DNA of 64,000 nt from Alistipes sp. GTDB taxonomy: Bacteria; Bacteroidota; Bacteroidia; Bacteroidales; Rikenellaceae. The DNA lies in the NCBI GenBank assembly GCA_017403125.1, contig JAFQOR010000010.1, positions 18,545 to 82,544 of the forward strand, read 5' to 3'. Under the pieces are notes generated by a model. It ran no database searches and was not told where the DNA came from. It worked only from the letters and a program-made list of their open reading frames with translations. Numbering within the stretch: the stretch's first letter is position 1; each line of letters starts with the position of its first letter. The translations under genes and the position numbers were made by a program. Below are positions 52,497 through 63,010 of this stretch, one piece after another.

Positions 52497-53831
52497 TTAC
52501 AATGCGTATATATTATACACTATATCATTATATAACATATATGAATATTCAAGTGTATTATCATACGACTGACTATCATACTCCTCTGCATCGTTTGTTA
52601 CATAATTACCCAAGTTGAACCAGCCGTTACATCTACCATCCCAACCCCAGTTAATATGCAGCATTTGAGTACGTGTCACCGACGTATTTGTTAGCGTATA
52701 ACCTTCAGGGACACCGGGGGTAGGCATTACAGGTGAGATTATTCCCATTCCATACGAATATGTTTCAACTATGTACTTATAATCGTAGTATCCATCCACT
52801 ACCCACATGTGTCCTGTTAGTGAGGACCCATTATATCCATATCCTCCCATTATAAGAGGTCTATTATCATCCAACTCATCGTATATTACTTCCTCATTAT
52901 CTTCTGATTCAATTAATATTCCAGTACTATAACCAAGCGATTGGAACGCCGGAATAACATTCTCTATTGAAGCCCCAGTTGACAACGGGCCATAATTACA
53001 ACCAACTCTTTCACCAACCTCACGACTTAAAGCAGAAAGTTGATAATGATATGGATTACAAGCATCGGTATCGCTATGCTCTTCAGTGTGCTGTAATAGC
53101 ACATCCCAATTGAGGGTAATGGTTGATCCTCCATATGGATATTCACTTGAATATGTCGTAGTAAACGATGCAGGATATTCATGATATGCCATAATTTGCA
53201 GCATAGCCATTATAACACATCCAGCAGGAGCTCCATTTGGGCAATAATTATCAAATATACCCCTTTGACCCCATTTAGTTGATAACAAAGGCTCCTTCTC
53301 TTGAACCTCTTCGCGAGTTACATAGTAGTGGTTTATTATTGGAGTTATGGGTCCGGTCGGCGGTGGCAACAACGATTCCAATTCTGCTATTGCACCACCC
53401 ATATACATATCAAATGATTCATTTCCGGTCGGTTCTCCATAGGTGTAATTGCCCGATTCTGTAATAGCAATCACGGGAGATACCGTTCTATCTGCCGCAA
53501 TGATAATGAAACCTTCGTCATTTTCATTGTTGAATATGTATATCATTGGTTCCTCTACCACCTCACCATTACGCGTTACTGAACGCATGATACACTGACC
53601 TTGATCAGCCATAATCTTGCGCCCACCATGTGAAGATCGAGTCATTTCGCCATCAAACTCCAATAATAACTCTTCTGCTAATTTCAAAGCATCACAATAC
53701 GAACGAACACGTCCTACACATTCAGCATCTTCCGCATCAAATGACACGTCAATCACCACATCGGAATTTTCTTTCTGACAAGCTACCAACACAACTGCTA
53801 TTGATAGCAAAAATAGATAAAACCTTTTCAT
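52497..53831 (-). CDS. C10 family cysteine peptidase (streptopain-like), lipoprotein
   Basis: A 444-aa secreted protease. Signal peptide with lipobox VLVAC (Cys18), then QKENSD. A propeptide region (about 30-165, with the typical GFIIIAADRTVSPVIA) precedes the catalytic domain: nucleophile PAGCVIMAMLQIMAYH, active-site GHMWVVDGY and the INWGWDGRCNGWF tryptophan/asparagine loop. All active-site residues of SpeB are present. It probably degrades proteins at the outer surface. A -7 box TATATTTG lies at 53898-53905. AT-rich relative to neighbours; starts at MKRFYLF. Confidence 0.92.
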   Translation of the reverse strand: MKRFYLFLLSIAVVLVACQKENSDVVIDVSFDAEDAECVGRVRSYCDALKLAEELLLEFDGEMTRSSHGGRKIMADQGQCIMRSVTRNGEVVEEPMIYIFNNENDEGFIIIAADRTVSPVIAITESGNYTYGEPTGNESFDMYMGGAIAELESLLPPPTGPITPIINHYYVTREEVQEKEPLLSTKWGQRGIFDNYCPNGAPAGCVIMAMLQIMAYHEYPASFTTTYSSEYPYGGSTITLNWDVLLQHTEEHSDTDACNPYHYQLSALSREVGERVGCNYGPLSTGASIENVIPAFQSLGYSTGILIESEDNEEVIYDELDDNRPLIMGGYGYNGSSLTGHMWVVDGYYDYKYIVETYSYGMGIISPVMPTPGVPEGYTLTNTSVTRTQMLHINWGWDGRCNGWFNLGNYVTNDAEEYDSQSYDNTLEYSYMLYNDIVYNIYAL

Positions 53832-54236
53832 AGCACACAAATTTTAGAATTATACCAAACTATATCTCCTACCCATCATGCACCTATCTCTCATTCGCAA
53901 ATATAATAATTTGTTTTCAAATATGCAAATTTTATACTTAAAATATTTCAAGCAATTATCTCCATATTAGGAAGATAGTCATTTTTATAGGTCATATACC
54001 TCCCATACCATTACAAAAAATCGTATCGGATAATAAATATGGTTAAAAAATAATTATGATTTTTTCGACAATATCGTCAGATTATGCACCATAGACAAGA
54101 TATTTTTAGGCATGAATGAGAAGATAGCGATGGGTGTATCTAAAAATTACGAGAATATACAGTTAAGTGTTGTAACACTCGCTACCCCCCCCCAACATCA
54201 TTCCGAGAGAATACAATGATTCCGATGTAGCGAATA
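53832..54236. other. AT-rich gap upstream of the C10 peptidase
   Basis: Contains a candidate -7 box for the peptidase operon (minus strand, 53898-53905, TATATTTG; nearest TTG gives a long 22-bp spacer) and a run of nine C at 54185-54193. No gene seen. Confidence 0.5.
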
Positions 54237-54358
54237 GAAAGCAGGCAAGCAGAAAAAAAAGATTGGTGAAGGGCAGAAATGAGGTCATAGCAGATGTAAC
54301 CGACCTCAAATGCTCTTCACCTATCTTTATTACCATCCTTTCGCGACGCTTCAACAGC
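54237..54358. repeat. 122-bp repeat, copy 2 (3' of the uvrA operon)
   Basis: Matches 51731-51852 with a one-base difference in the A run and few substitutions. It starts 42 bases past the stop of the DUF4251-like gene, the same spacing as copy 1 to its gene. This favours a 3'-end element over a transposon flank. Confidence 0.8.
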
Positions 54359-54399
54359 CCTTGTCATAAACAACATTAGGGCTATCACCCATAGCACAT

Positions 54400-54960
54400 C
54401 TAAATAGCAAAAATACTACCCGTGTATTGCACACTATTATAGAAGGGTGACGATATGGTAAGTGTGGCACCTCCGTAACGCGAGTAAATCTCGAAATTGA
54501 AGGTGTAGTCGCTTGCCGAAAACATCGTTGTTCGGAATGTTACGTTCCACCCGTCGTTTGTCTGCTCGGCTGTATAACCCTCGACACTTGGGAGAACATA
54601 GTTAAATACAACGGGATAGTACGGAGGGACGTAACCTTTGAGAAAGGGGATGCAGACATCCACAGCACGATCCCATATAGCGACCTCGTAGTGTGGATTT
54701 ACCAAATTGCGCATCATGCCTGCCGGCATCTGCTGCATTGTTTGTGGCACAAATCGAAAGTTGTGCGACATTACCAACGAATCGACATAGCGCTCATAGG
54801 CCGCAAGTCGTTCGGCTCGTCGTTGCTGTCGCGCCTCCTGCTGTGCTGTGCGCTGTGCGCTCTTCTTGGCATCGGCATCGGGCTGTGCCTCGCCACGAAG
54901 TGCGATACCCACGCCGACAAATAGCATCAATAAAGCGATGATGATTACTGAACGTTTCAT
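54400..54960 (-). CDS. DUF4251-like secreted protein
   Basis: A 186-aa protein with an N-terminal hydrophobic signal segment, a strongly basic/acidic helical stretch (about 25-60, rich in Gln, Arg, Ala), then a beta-rich domain with NFRFVPQTM, LPSVEGYTAEQ and a final GGATLTISSPF that fits DUF4251. Periplasmic; role unknown. Last gene of the uvrA operon, start chosen at MKRSVIII. Confidence 0.6.
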   Translation of the reverse strand: MKRSVIIIALLMLFVGVGIALRGEAQPDADAKKSAQRTAQQEARQQRRAERLAAYERYVDSLVMSHNFRFVPQTMQQMPAGMMRNLVNPHYEVAIWDRAVDVCIPFLKGYVPPYYPVVFNYVLPSVEGYTAEQTNDGWNVTFRTTMFSASDYTFNFEIYSRYGGATLTISSPFYNSVQYTGSIFAI

Positions 54961-55008
54961 AGGCTTAAACGGTTTATGCCTCGAAACGCCCAAAAATCAC
55001 GCCATAGT

Positions 55009-57825
55009 TTATAACACGCGCGCGAGGAACTGACCCGTGAAGCTCTCTTCCACCCTGGCTATATCGTCGGGCGTACCTTGGGCAACAATCCTTCCTCCCT
55101 CACTACCACCTTCGGGGCCCATATCGATAATCCAGTCGGCAACCTTCACCACATCGAGATTGTGCTCAATGACAATAGCCGTATTTCCACAATCTACCAG
55201 ACGGTTTATCACCTCCAAAAGCTGGCGAATATCCTCGAAATGCAGACCCGTTGTTGGCTCATCCAAGATGTAAAGCGTGCGTCCCGTATCGCGCTTTGCA
55301 AGTTCGGCAGCGAGTTTTATGCGCTGCGACTCACCTCCCGAAAGCGTGGTACATGGCTGCCCCAAGGTGAGGTATCCGAGTCCCACCTGCTGTATCGCAC
55401 GAAGCTTTTGATAGATGCTCGGGATATTCTCAAAGAACTCAACCGCCATGTTTATCGTCATATTGAGCACGTCGTTTATGCTCTTACCCTTATACTTCAC
55501 CTCCAACGTCTCGCGGTTGTAGCGGTTGCCACCACACGCACGACATTTGACATATACGTCGGGCAGAAAGTTCATCTCGATAGTCTGCTGACCCGCACCT
55601 CGGCACTCCTCACATCGTCCGCCCTTGACATTAAACGAGAATCGTCCCGCCTTATAGCCTCGAATCTGGGCATCGGGCGTCTGCTCAAAAAGCTTGCGTA
55701 TGTCGGCAAAGACATTGGAATATGTAGCCGGATTGCTGCGTGGCGTACGTCCTATGGGCGATTGATCTACGACAACGAGTTTATCGATATGCTCCAAGCC
55801 CTCGATTGATTCGTAGGGCAGTGGTTGGTCATAGGAGCGATAGAGATGTCGCGAAATTATGGGTCGCAACGTGCTGTTTATTAGCGATGACTTACCCGAG
55901 CCACTAACACCCGTGATACAGACAAAGCGCCCCAACGGTATCGACAAATCGACAGATTTAAGGTTATTACCCTCGGCACCGCGCAACGTAAGCCACTCGC
56001 CACTACCCTCTCTCAACTGCGCCGGGCGCTCGATACGGCGTCGCCCCGTCAGGTAGTCGGCAGTGATGGTATCGCCCTTGACAATCTCGTCGAAAGTTCC
56101 GGCAGCGACAATGCGACCACCACGACGTCCCGCCATAGGACCCACATCAACGATGTAGTCCGCCGAGCGCATCATATCCTCGTCGTGCTCCACAACGATA
56201 ATGGAGTTACCCACATCGCGCAAATTTTTGAGGCTTGTGATAAGCCTGCGATTGTCGCGCTGATGCAACCCTATGCTCGGCTCATCCAAGATATACAACA
56301 CATTCACGAGCTTCGAGCCTATCTGCGTTGCAAGCCTTATGCGCTGTGACTCGCCACCCGAAATGGTACGCGAAGCACGCGACAAAGAGAGGTAACCCAA
56401 TCCCACATCTACCAGGAAACCCAAACGTTCGCGTATCTCCTTGATAATGTCGCGGGCGATGATTCGCTCCTTATCATCTAACCACTCCTCGACGTGCGAC
56501 ATCCACTCTCTAAACTCCGTAATCGACATTGCCGACACCTCTGCTATGTTGCGACCGCCGATTCGGAATTGCAACGCCTCGGGCTTCAACCTGCATCCGC
56601 CACATGCCGGGCAGCTCTGCATAACCAGAAACTGCTCGCGCCACTTCTGCCCTCGCTTCGACTCTTCATCTACGTTTCGCATCATCCACTCCGAGAGTCC
56701 CGACCACTGAACGAGTTGATTTCGCCCCAACGACGAGAACTCGGCAAGGTTTATCATCAGTGGCTCGGCATCGCCATAGAGTATTGCATTCATACCCTCC
56801 TGCGAGATATTAGATATAGGCTCGTCGAGGGTGAAGTCGTAGCGCCGTCCAAGCATGTCGAGTATGGCAAACAACATGTTATTGTGATACTTGCCAAATG
56901 GTTCGATACCTCCATCGCGTATCGACATGCGGTCGTCGGGAACAATCTTATGAATATCGAATATAGCTCGCTCACCCAAGCCATTACACTCGGGGCAAGC
57001 GCCCTTGGGCGAGTTGAACGAGAAGGTATGCGGCGCCGGCTCCTCGAATGCAACGCCACTTGTCGGACACATCAGATGACGCGAAAAGTAGCGTATCTTC
57101 TCCGTTGCATAGTCGTAGAGCATCATCGTACCCTTACCCTGACGCATGCTCTCCTTCAACGAGGTCATCATACGTTCACGCCCCGACTCCTCGACAACCA
57201 GGCGGTCGATGACCATGTCGATAGTGTGAATCTTGTAGCGGTCGAGTTTCATGCCGGGCGCAAACTCCCTAATCTCGCCATCGACACGGGCATAGATATA
57301 ACCCTTGCGCGACATCGACTCGAAGAGTTCGCGATAGTGACCCTTGCGACCCTTAACCACGGGGGCAAGGAATGCCACCCTGCAACCCGAATACTCGCCA
57401 AGCATAAGGTCGCATATCTGCTCATCGGTATATCGCACCATGGGTTCGTTAGTCACGGGCGAGAAGGCTCGCGAGGCTCGCGCAAACAACAGGCGCAGAA
57501 AGTCGTTTATCTCTGTTACGGTACCAACCGTCGAACGCGGATTCTTGTTCGTTGTTTTCTGTTCAATAGCCACCACGGGGCTCAACCCCGAGATGAAATC
57601 GACATCGGGACGCTCCATGGTACCAACAAACTGTCGCGCATACGACGACAGCGTCTCCATATATCGGCGCTGACCCTCGGCATAGATTGTATCGAACGCC
57701 AACGACGATTTTCCCGACCCCGACATGCCGGTAATGACAACCAACGCATCGCGCGGAATAGTAACATCAACGTTTTTAAGGTTATGCACTCTGGCACCCG
57801 TAACAACAATCTCCCTCTTTGCCAT
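55009..57825 (-). CDS. uvrA: UvrABC excinuclease ATPase subunit UvrA
   Basis: Damage-sensing ABC ATPase of nucleotide excision repair, 938 aa. Walker A motifs GMSGSGKSS and [12 protein letters not shown] signatures [10 protein letters not shown] and [10 protein letters not shown], Walker [11 protein letters not shown] and [10 protein letters not shown], and zinc-finger cysteines (CPxSGVAFEE, [18 protein letters not shown]) are all readable. uvrC lies nearby on the other strand; uvrB is absent. Members of the same operon follow at 8-15 base gaps. Confidence 0.97.
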   Translation of the reverse strand: MAKREIVVTGARVHNLKNVDVTIPRDALVVITGMSGSGKSSLAFDTIYAEGQRRYMETLSSYARQFVGTMERPDVDFISGLSPVVAIEQKTTNKNPRSTVGTVTEINDFLRLLFARASRAFSPVTNEPMVRYTDEQICDLMLGEYSGCRVAFLAPVVKGRKGHYRELFESMSRKGYIYARVDGEIREFAPGMKLDRYKIHTIDMVIDRLVVEESGRERMMTSLKESMRQGKGTMMLYDYATEKIRYFSRHLMCPTSGVAFEEPAPHTFSFNSPKGACPECNGLGERAIFDIHKIVPDDRMSIRDGGIEPFGKYHNNMLFAILDMLGRRYDFTLDEPISNISQEGMNAILYGDAEPLMINLAEFSSLGRNQLVQWSGLSEWMMRNVDEESKRGQKWREQFLVMQSCPACGGCRLKPEALQFRIGGRNIAEVSAMSITEFREWMSHVEEWLDDKERIIARDIIKEIRERLGFLVDVGLGYLSLSRASRTISGGESQRIRLATQIGSKLVNVLYILDEPSIGLHQRDNRRLITSLKNLRDVGNSIIVVEHDEDMMRSADYIVDVGPMAGRRGGRIVAAGTFDEIVKGDTITADYLTGRRRIERPAQLREGSGEWLTLRGAEGNNLKSVDLSIPLGRFVCITGVSGSGKSSLINSTLRPIISRHLYRSYDQPLPYESIEGLEHIDKLVVVDQSPIGRTPRSNPATYSNVFADIRKLFEQTPDAQIRGYKAGRFSFNVKGGRCEECRGAGQQTIEMNFLPDVYVKCRACGGNRYNRETLEVKYKGKSINDVLNMTINMAVEFFENIPSIYQKLRAIQQVGLGYLTLGQPCTTLSGGESQRIKLAAELAKRDTGRTLYILDEPTTGLHFEDIRQLLEVINRLVDCGNTAIVIEHNLDVVKVADWIIDMGPEGGSEGGRIVAQGTPDDIARVEESFTGQFLARVL

Positions 57826-57834
57826 CGAATCACG

Positions 57835-58611
57835 CTATAACATTCTCGACAACATATCTTGCAGCGATATCAACCCCACAAGGTCGATAAACGACACAAC
57901 GATAATAAAGAGCGTAAACCACTTTACGAACTTTACGCCCCAACTTGCAGCCCAATGCGATGCCAATATCGCGCCGATGATGTTTCCGGCGCCATGAATA
58001 AGTCCCGCATCATAGACCACCTCGCCCTTTGCCATAAATACGCCGAGCGCGAATGGTGTCGAGAGGAATATAACACACCCTTTAAGAACATTTGCTGTGA
58101 CAATATCGAGATTCATGGTCCAAATGGTCACAGCAAGGATAAGGAATCCAAGACCTATGTAGATATATCCGCCATAGAAGCCCACGAAGAAGAATAACAG
58201 ATAGTGCCACCACTTAATCACCAACTCATGACCGGCATGCGTATTGGGCTTATTCCTATCCATAATCAGATATACGAGAATCACTGCAAGCACCACGCTT
58301 AAACATATCTTAAACGTCGTGTCGTCCACATCGAGCGCCACCATCGAGCCTGCAATATTACCCAAAATTGCAGGTATCGAGAGCAGAAAGCTACTCTTGA
58401 TGTCGAGCATACGCTTACGCATAAACGATACTGTGGCAGACAAGTTCTGCATAACGACGGCTATACGGTTCGTACCGTTGGCTACACCAACAGGCATACC
58501 CATAGCCATAAACAATGCCATGGTGATAACCGAGCCACCACCACCCAACGTATTGATTATGCCGACAAAAATACCCGAAACCGAAAGCAGTATTATCTCA
58601 TTTTCTGTCAT
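57835..58611 (-). CDS. TSUP (TauE/SafE) family membrane permease
   Basis: A 258-aa membrane protein with about eight hydrophobic segments and the family repeats [11 protein letters not shown] and [15 protein letters not shown]. Such proteins export or import sulfonates, sulfite or related anions; substrate unknown. Third gene from the end of the operon, nine bases before uvrA. Confidence 0.88.
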   Translation of the reverse strand: MTENEIILLSVSGIFVGIINTLGGGGSVITMALFMAMGMPVGVANGTNRIAVVMQNLSATVSFMRKRMLDIKSSFLLSIPAILGNIAGSMVALDVDDTTFKICLSVVLAVILVYLIMDRNKPNTHAGHELVIKWWHYLLFFFVGFYGGYIYIGLGFLILAVTIWTMNLDIVTANVLKGCVIFLSTPFALGVFMAKGEVVYDAGLIHGAGNIIGAILASHWAASWGVKFVKWFTLFIIVVSFIDLVGLISLQDMLSRML

Positions 58612-58626
58612 ATATCACACTTAAAT

Positions 58627-59379
58627 TTAGGTTAATATATATTCATCCGCATCTCTCCATGCAGCAAACTTTTCACGAAACTCCGCAAGGCGCACCATAT
58701 CCAGCTCCGCAACAGCCACATCCTCCCTATCCGCCATATCGACAACTGCTCGGCCATAGAAGTCGATGATTGCCGAATCTCCGACATAGTTTAGCGTAGG
58801 CTCTGCCCCAATGCGATTCACCCCCACGACATACGCCTGATTCTCGATGGCTCGTGCCCGAAGCAGTGTACGCCACACCTCGCGCCGCGACGAGGGCCAC
58901 AACGCCGAGTAGATAATGGCATCGTAGTCGCCACGCTGACGGCTCCACACCGGGAAACGCAGGTCGTAGCATATCTCCAACAGATAACGCACACCGCGCC
59001 ACTCCACAACTTTGCGCTCGTCACCCCTCACAAAATGCTCCGCCTCGCCACCTACCGAGAAGAGGTGTCGCTTGTCGTAATACTCCACTTCGCCTGCCGG
59101 CTTAACAAAGTACATGCGATTGCGAAAGCCATCCCCCTCTCGAATAATCACCGAGCCCACAATTGCCGCATCAATGGCATCAGCCCACTTCTGCATGCGA
59201 CGTAGCGTAGCACCATCATCCGCAAAGCCCTCGGGAGAGGTCACAAACCCCGTTTGAAACATCTCCGAAAGCACCACCACATCGGCATCGACACCAAGAA
59301 TTATAGACTCGACAGCATCCAGATTCTCCGCTATCGACGACCACACTATATCTCGCTGTATAATGGCTACTCGGTGCAT
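58627..59379 (-). CDS. Nitrilase-family amidohydrolase (omega-amidase/YafV-like)
   Basis: A 250-aa carbon-nitrogen hydrolase with the full Glu-Lys-Cys triad: LSEMFQTGF, YYDKRHLFS, and LEICYDLRFPVW. The short length and Met-Phe-Gln-Thr-Gly after the Glu match YafV/omega-amidase, which hydrolyses alpha-keto acid amides such as 2-oxoglutaramate. Between the methyltransferase and TSUP genes. Confidence 0.88.
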   Translation of the reverse strand: MHRVAIIQRDIVWSSIAENLDAVESIILGVDADVVVLSEMFQTGFVTSPEGFADDGATLRRMQKWADAIDAAIVGSVIIREGDGFRNRMYFVKPAGEVEYYDKRHLFSVGGEAEHFVRGDERKVVEWRGVRYLLEICYDLRFPVWSRQRGDYDAIIYSALWPSSRREVWRTLLRARAIENQAYVVGVNRIGAEPTLNYVGDSAIIDFYGRAVVDMADREDVAVAELDMVRLAEFREKFAAWRDADEYILT

Positions 59380-59388
59380 AAATCACAT

Positions 59389-60147
59389 CTATTTTGTTGC
59401 AACGTAGAAGAGGTCGAAACACCCCTTATCCACACTGCGCAAATCGTAATCCTCCATACCAATCTGCTCGGTAAGCTCCCGGTTTTGTTTATGCAGACGG
59501 CGACGGTTAAGTCTGTTCATTATGTCGTAGGGCAACTGCAATAACCATCGAGGCAGCCACCACTGCATACGCAACACATCGAAACGCATGATGCGACGCA
59601 CCGACTCTCGATTCTTCTCGTAGTAGCTCCACACCCGTTCGTTACCACCAACGCCCATACACTCCACATCGTCGAACGACGAAAGCAACATGCGCAACTC
59701 TTCGGCATCGTACTCCCTTACGTGCCACGGATTGCGCGTGAGCGACATCGGTCGATTCGGGGTACTGACAATAAATCGTCCGCCCTTGCGCAATACTCTA
59801 CGCACCTCGCCGACAAACACACTATCGTGCTTGATATGCTCGATAACCTGAAACGACACCACGCAGTCGAAACTTTCATCCTCAAAGGGCAACGGTGGCA
59901 CACGACACTCCCTAAACTCCACATTCGCAGGCAACTGCCCGAGCTCCTCGGAGCGATGTTTATCGAGAGTTACAAAACTCGTAGCGTGCGGAGCAATAAT
60001 GTCGATACCATAACCCGTACCCGTACCAATCTCCAACACCCTTCCGCCAACTCTTTTTGCCGCCTCGACATAGGCTAATCGCGAACGCTGAAACACAAAG
60101 TTGTCGGAGACCTCGCGCGAAACTCTCTCTGCCGTCTTTACCGCCAT
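59389..60147 (-). CDS. Class I SAM-dependent methyltransferase
   Basis: A 252-aa methyltransferase of the Methyltransf_11 type: SAM-binding VLEIGTGTGYGIDIIAP, acidic strand end TLDKHRSEEL, motif SFDCVVSFQVIEHI and the post-II strand RFIVSTPNRP. Substrate cannot be read; a quinone or sugar/lipid methyltransferase are possible. Eight bases from the CvfB-like gene. Confidence 0.85.
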   Translation of the reverse strand: MAVKTAERVSREVSDNFVFQRSRLAYVEAAKRVGGRVLEIGTGTGYGIDIIAPHATSFVTLDKHRSEELGQLPANVEFRECRVPPLPFEDESFDCVVSFQVIEHIKHDSVFVGEVRRVLRKGGRFIVSTPNRPMSLTRNPWHVREYDAEELRMLLSSFDDVECMGVGGNERVWSYYEKNRESVRRIMRFDVLRMQWWLPRWLLQLPYDIMNRLNRRRLHKQNRELTEQIGMEDYDLRSVDKGCFDLFYVATK

Positions 60148-60155
60148 CTCGTACG

Positions 60156-60995
60156 CTACCTATTTATGCGTTCGATACCATGCTCTGTTTGGCGAACCTT
60201 ACCCTGTTTGAGCAACATGCCCAAAGCACGCTTAAACACCTTCTTGCTCATCGACGTCAGACGTGCCACATCTTTCGGGTCGCTGTGGTCATTCACAGCC
60301 AACACTCCGCCATGCTCTTCGAGCATCTTTTCGAGCTTAGCTACCGATGTCTCCACCTCTGCCAAGCCCTGCTGTTGCAGGCTCACGTCGATTCGCAAAT
60401 CCTCGGTTATCTTTCGCACCCAGCCACGACACCTGTCGCCAACGGCTATCGGACGGAAGAGTTGGTTTTTGTATATCATACCCCAATGGCGATTATCCAA
60501 CACCACGCGATACCCGATAGGTGTTTCGAACGCCACCAACACATCCACCTCGTCGCCAACCTCCACGGTCAAGGGGTGCTCGTTGTAGATGAAGGGCTTG
60601 ATTTTGTTCGTCGCCACACATCTACCCGTACGCTCATCGATGTACATATAGACAACACTCTTTTGTCCGGCTATAACCGCACCTTGCTGATTTCTGTTCG
60701 GCAGAAAGAGATGCTTTCCCGACAATCCCCAATCCAAGAATGCGCCATGAATACTCTTATCCACGACCCTCAATGCAGCCACCTCGCCCGCCTTAATAAG
60801 CGGAGTCTCGGTAGATGCCACAAGTCTATCCTCGGAGTCGTGATAGACAAAGACCTCGACCTCGTCACCCACCTTCATATCGAGACGTGTGAATCGGTTG
60901 GGCAACAAAACCTCCACACCCTCGCCATCGGTCAGATACAATCCAAAATCGGAGATACGTGACACGGCAAGCCTCTGTATTTCGCCTGTTCTCAT
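60156..60995 (-). CDS. S1 RNA-binding protein, CvfB-like
   Basis: A 279-aa protein with several S1/OB-fold repeats: RISDFGLYLTDGEGVEVLLP, SIHGAFLDWGLSGKHLFLP and RVVLDNRHWGMIYKNQL, followed by a winged-helix end (TSMSKKVFKRALGMLLKQG). This matches CvfB/YitL, RNA-binding regulators of virulence genes in Gram-positives and common in Bacteroidetes. First gene of the uvrA operon. I use the ATG at 60995; a TTG lies two codons upstream. Confidence 0.88.
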   Translation of the reverse strand: MRTGEIQRLAVSRISDFGLYLTDGEGVEVLLPNRFTRLDMKVGDEVEVFVYHDSEDRLVASTETPLIKAGEVAALRVVDKSIHGAFLDWGLSGKHLFLPNRNQQGAVIAGQKSVVYMYIDERTGRCVATNKIKPFIYNEHPLTVEVGDEVDVLVAFETPIGYRVVLDNRHWGMIYKNQLFRPIAVGDRCRGWVRKITEDLRIDVSLQQQGLAEVETSVAKLEKMLEEHGGVLAVNDHSDPKDVARLTSMSKKVFKRALGMLLKQGKVRQTEHGIERINR

Positions 60996-61100
60996 ATTCA
61001 AACTCTAATTATAAGCGTGTAAAGATACAAAAAAAATGGGATATAGCGCAACTATGCCCCACTTTTAGGCAATTTTATGCTCCATTTTTCGAATTGTTTG

Positions 61101-61108
61101 TATCTTTG
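61101..61108 (+). promoter_or_regulatory. uvrC -7 box, leaderless start
   Basis: TATCTTTG ends five bases before the uvrC ATG; no good -33 TTG. The predicted transcription start is at or beside the start codon. Confidence 0.5.
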
Positions 61109-61113
61109 CCTTC

Positions 61114-62931
61114 ATGAATGAGAGCATAAGAGAGCATTTGAAGACACAAGTGGCAGCACTTCCACACCTTCCCGGCGTCTATCAGTTCGTCGATTGCAAC
61201 GGCACGGTAATCTACGTCGGCAAGGCAAAGTCACTCAAACGTCGAGTTTCGTCCTACTTCGTCGATAGCCGCGACCACTCGGCAAAGGTTATCGTCATGA
61301 CCCGCCAAGTCGTCGATATCCGCCATATTGTCGTAGATTCCGAGCAGGATGCGTTGCTTCTGGAAAATTCGCTTATCAAGAGTCTGCAACCGCGCTACAA
61401 CATCCTACTCAAAGACGACAAGACCTACCCATGGATTGTGATTCGTCGCGAACCATTTCCACGCATACAGTCCACACGGCAACTCCTCCGCGACGGCTCG
61501 GAGTACTATGGTCCCTATGGCTCGATTTCGACCCAGCGCTCGATATTGGAGTTCATTCGCGAGGTCATCCCCTTACGAACCTGCAAACTCAACCTTACCG
61601 AGGCATCAATCAGGGCCGGAAAGCACGGCGTATGCCTACAATACCATTTGGGCAATTGCAAGGCCCCTTGCATCGGTGGCGAGAGCGCCGAGGAGTATGC
61701 CCAAAGCATCGCCCTTGCGCAATCTATCCTTAAAGGCGACCTGCGCCCCATCCGCACGTGGCTCGAAACGGAGATGATGCGCGCCGCCGAGGAGCTACGA
61801 TTCGAGGAGGCAGATCGCTTCAAACGCCGTCTGCAATCACTTTCGGAGTACCAGTCGCGCTCGGTAATCGTAAGCTCAAAGATTGTGGATTGCGACGTCT
61901 TCTCCATACTCCCCGACGACGACGTAGCCTACTGCAACTACATCCGCATACGCCATGGCTCGATAGTGGCCATACAGACCATACGCCTTGCAACGGGCAT
62001 CGACAATAGCGCGGAGGAGTTGCTCTCGGTAGCCATACAACACATCGTCGATAACATCTCCGGAGAGCTTGCGCGCGAGGTCATTGTTCCGGTAATACCC
62101 ACGGCAGCACTTCTCTTCGACAGGGTCACGTTCACCATCCCGAAGCGTGGCGAGAAGGCCGATCTATTGGCATTTTCGTTAAAGAGCGCACGCCTATTCC
62201 GCGCCGAGATGATGAAGAACCTGGAGATTAAGAATCCCGAACGTCATACCGAGAGGCTCATGAATGCCATGCAGCGCGAACTACACCTACAACATCAGCC
62301 CCGACATATCGAGTGCTTCGACAACTCCAACCTACAAGGCACCAACCCCGTAGCGTCGTGCGTCGTATTCCGCAACGGCAAGCCTTCACGCAAGGAGTAT
62401 CGACACTTCAACATCAAGACCGTCGTTGGAGCCGACGACTTCGCGTCGATGCGAGAGATTGTACATCGCCGCTACTCGCGCCTACTCGCCGAGGGCAGCG
62501 AGCTCCCCGACCTCATTATCGTCGATGGCGGCAAAGGGCAGCTGTCGAGCGCCTATGGCGTACTCAAAGAGTTAGGCATTGCCGAGCGCGTGCCAATCGT
62601 GGGTCTTGCCAAACGCATCGAGGAGATATTCTATCCGAACGACCCACTACCATACTATTTGAGCCGCACGGGCGAGCCCCTGAAAGTCGTTTGTCACATA
62701 CGCGACGAGGCTCACCGCTTCGGCATTACGTTCCATCGCCAAAAGCGAAGTATCACATTCATAGACAGCGAATTAAAGCACATTAAAGGCATAGGTGACA
62801 AGAGTCTTACCGCACTTTTGCGCAAATTCAAGACCGTAAGTGCCGTGCGCGAAGCCTCGACCGAGGAGCTTGCGGCAGTTGTAGGCGAGAGTCGCGCCGC
62901 AGCCATACGACAATATTTCGACAATAAGTAG
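61114..62931 (+). CDS. uvrC: Excinuclease ABC subunit C
   Basis: Dual-incision nuclease of nucleotide excision repair, 605 aa. N-terminal GIY-YIG domain (LPGVYQFVDCNGTVIYVGKA; conserved Tyr, Arg, Glu), UVR motif around 200-235, RNase H-like C-terminal nuclease (IECFDNSNLQGTNPVASCVVF, LIIVDGGKGQLSSA and the catalytic HRF-x-I) and a final helix-hairpin-helix (IKGIGDKSLTALL). Opposite strand to uvrA; the 79 bases after its stop contain only small hairpins before hsp20. Confidence 0.97.
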   Translation: MNESIREHLKTQVAALPHLPGVYQFVDCNGTVIYVGKAKSLKRRVSSYFVDSRDHSAKVIVMTRQVVDIRHIVVDSEQDALLLENSLIKSLQPRYNILLKDDKTYPWIVIRREPFPRIQSTRQLLRDGSEYYGPYGSISTQRSILEFIREVIPLRTCKLNLTEASIRAGKHGVCLQYHLGNCKAPCIGGESAEEYAQSIALAQSILKGDLRPIRTWLETEMMRAAEELRFEEADRFKRRLQSLSEYQSRSVIVSSKIVDCDVFSILPDDDVAYCNYIRIRHGSIVAIQTIRLATGIDNSAEELLSVAIQHIVDNISGELAREVIVPVIPTAALLFDRVTFTIPKRGEKADLLAFSLKSARLFRAEMMKNLEIKNPERHTERLMNAMQRELHLQHQPRHIECFDNSNLQGTNPVASCVVFRNGKPSRKEYRHFNIKTVVGADDFASMREIVHRRYSRLLAEGSELPDLIIVDGGKGQLSSAYGVLKELGIAERVPIVGLAKRIEEIFYPNDPLPYYLSRTGEPLKVVCHIRDEAHRFGITFHRQKRSITFIDSELKHIKGIGDKSLTALLRKFKTVSAVREASTEELAAVVGESRAAAIRQYFDNK

Positions 62932-63010
62932 TGGCCGACACGAAACCAAAAAGATTTCTGCCGACCACTATACCGCGATATTGCTCATATCGCAACACGG
63001 AGAGATAAAC

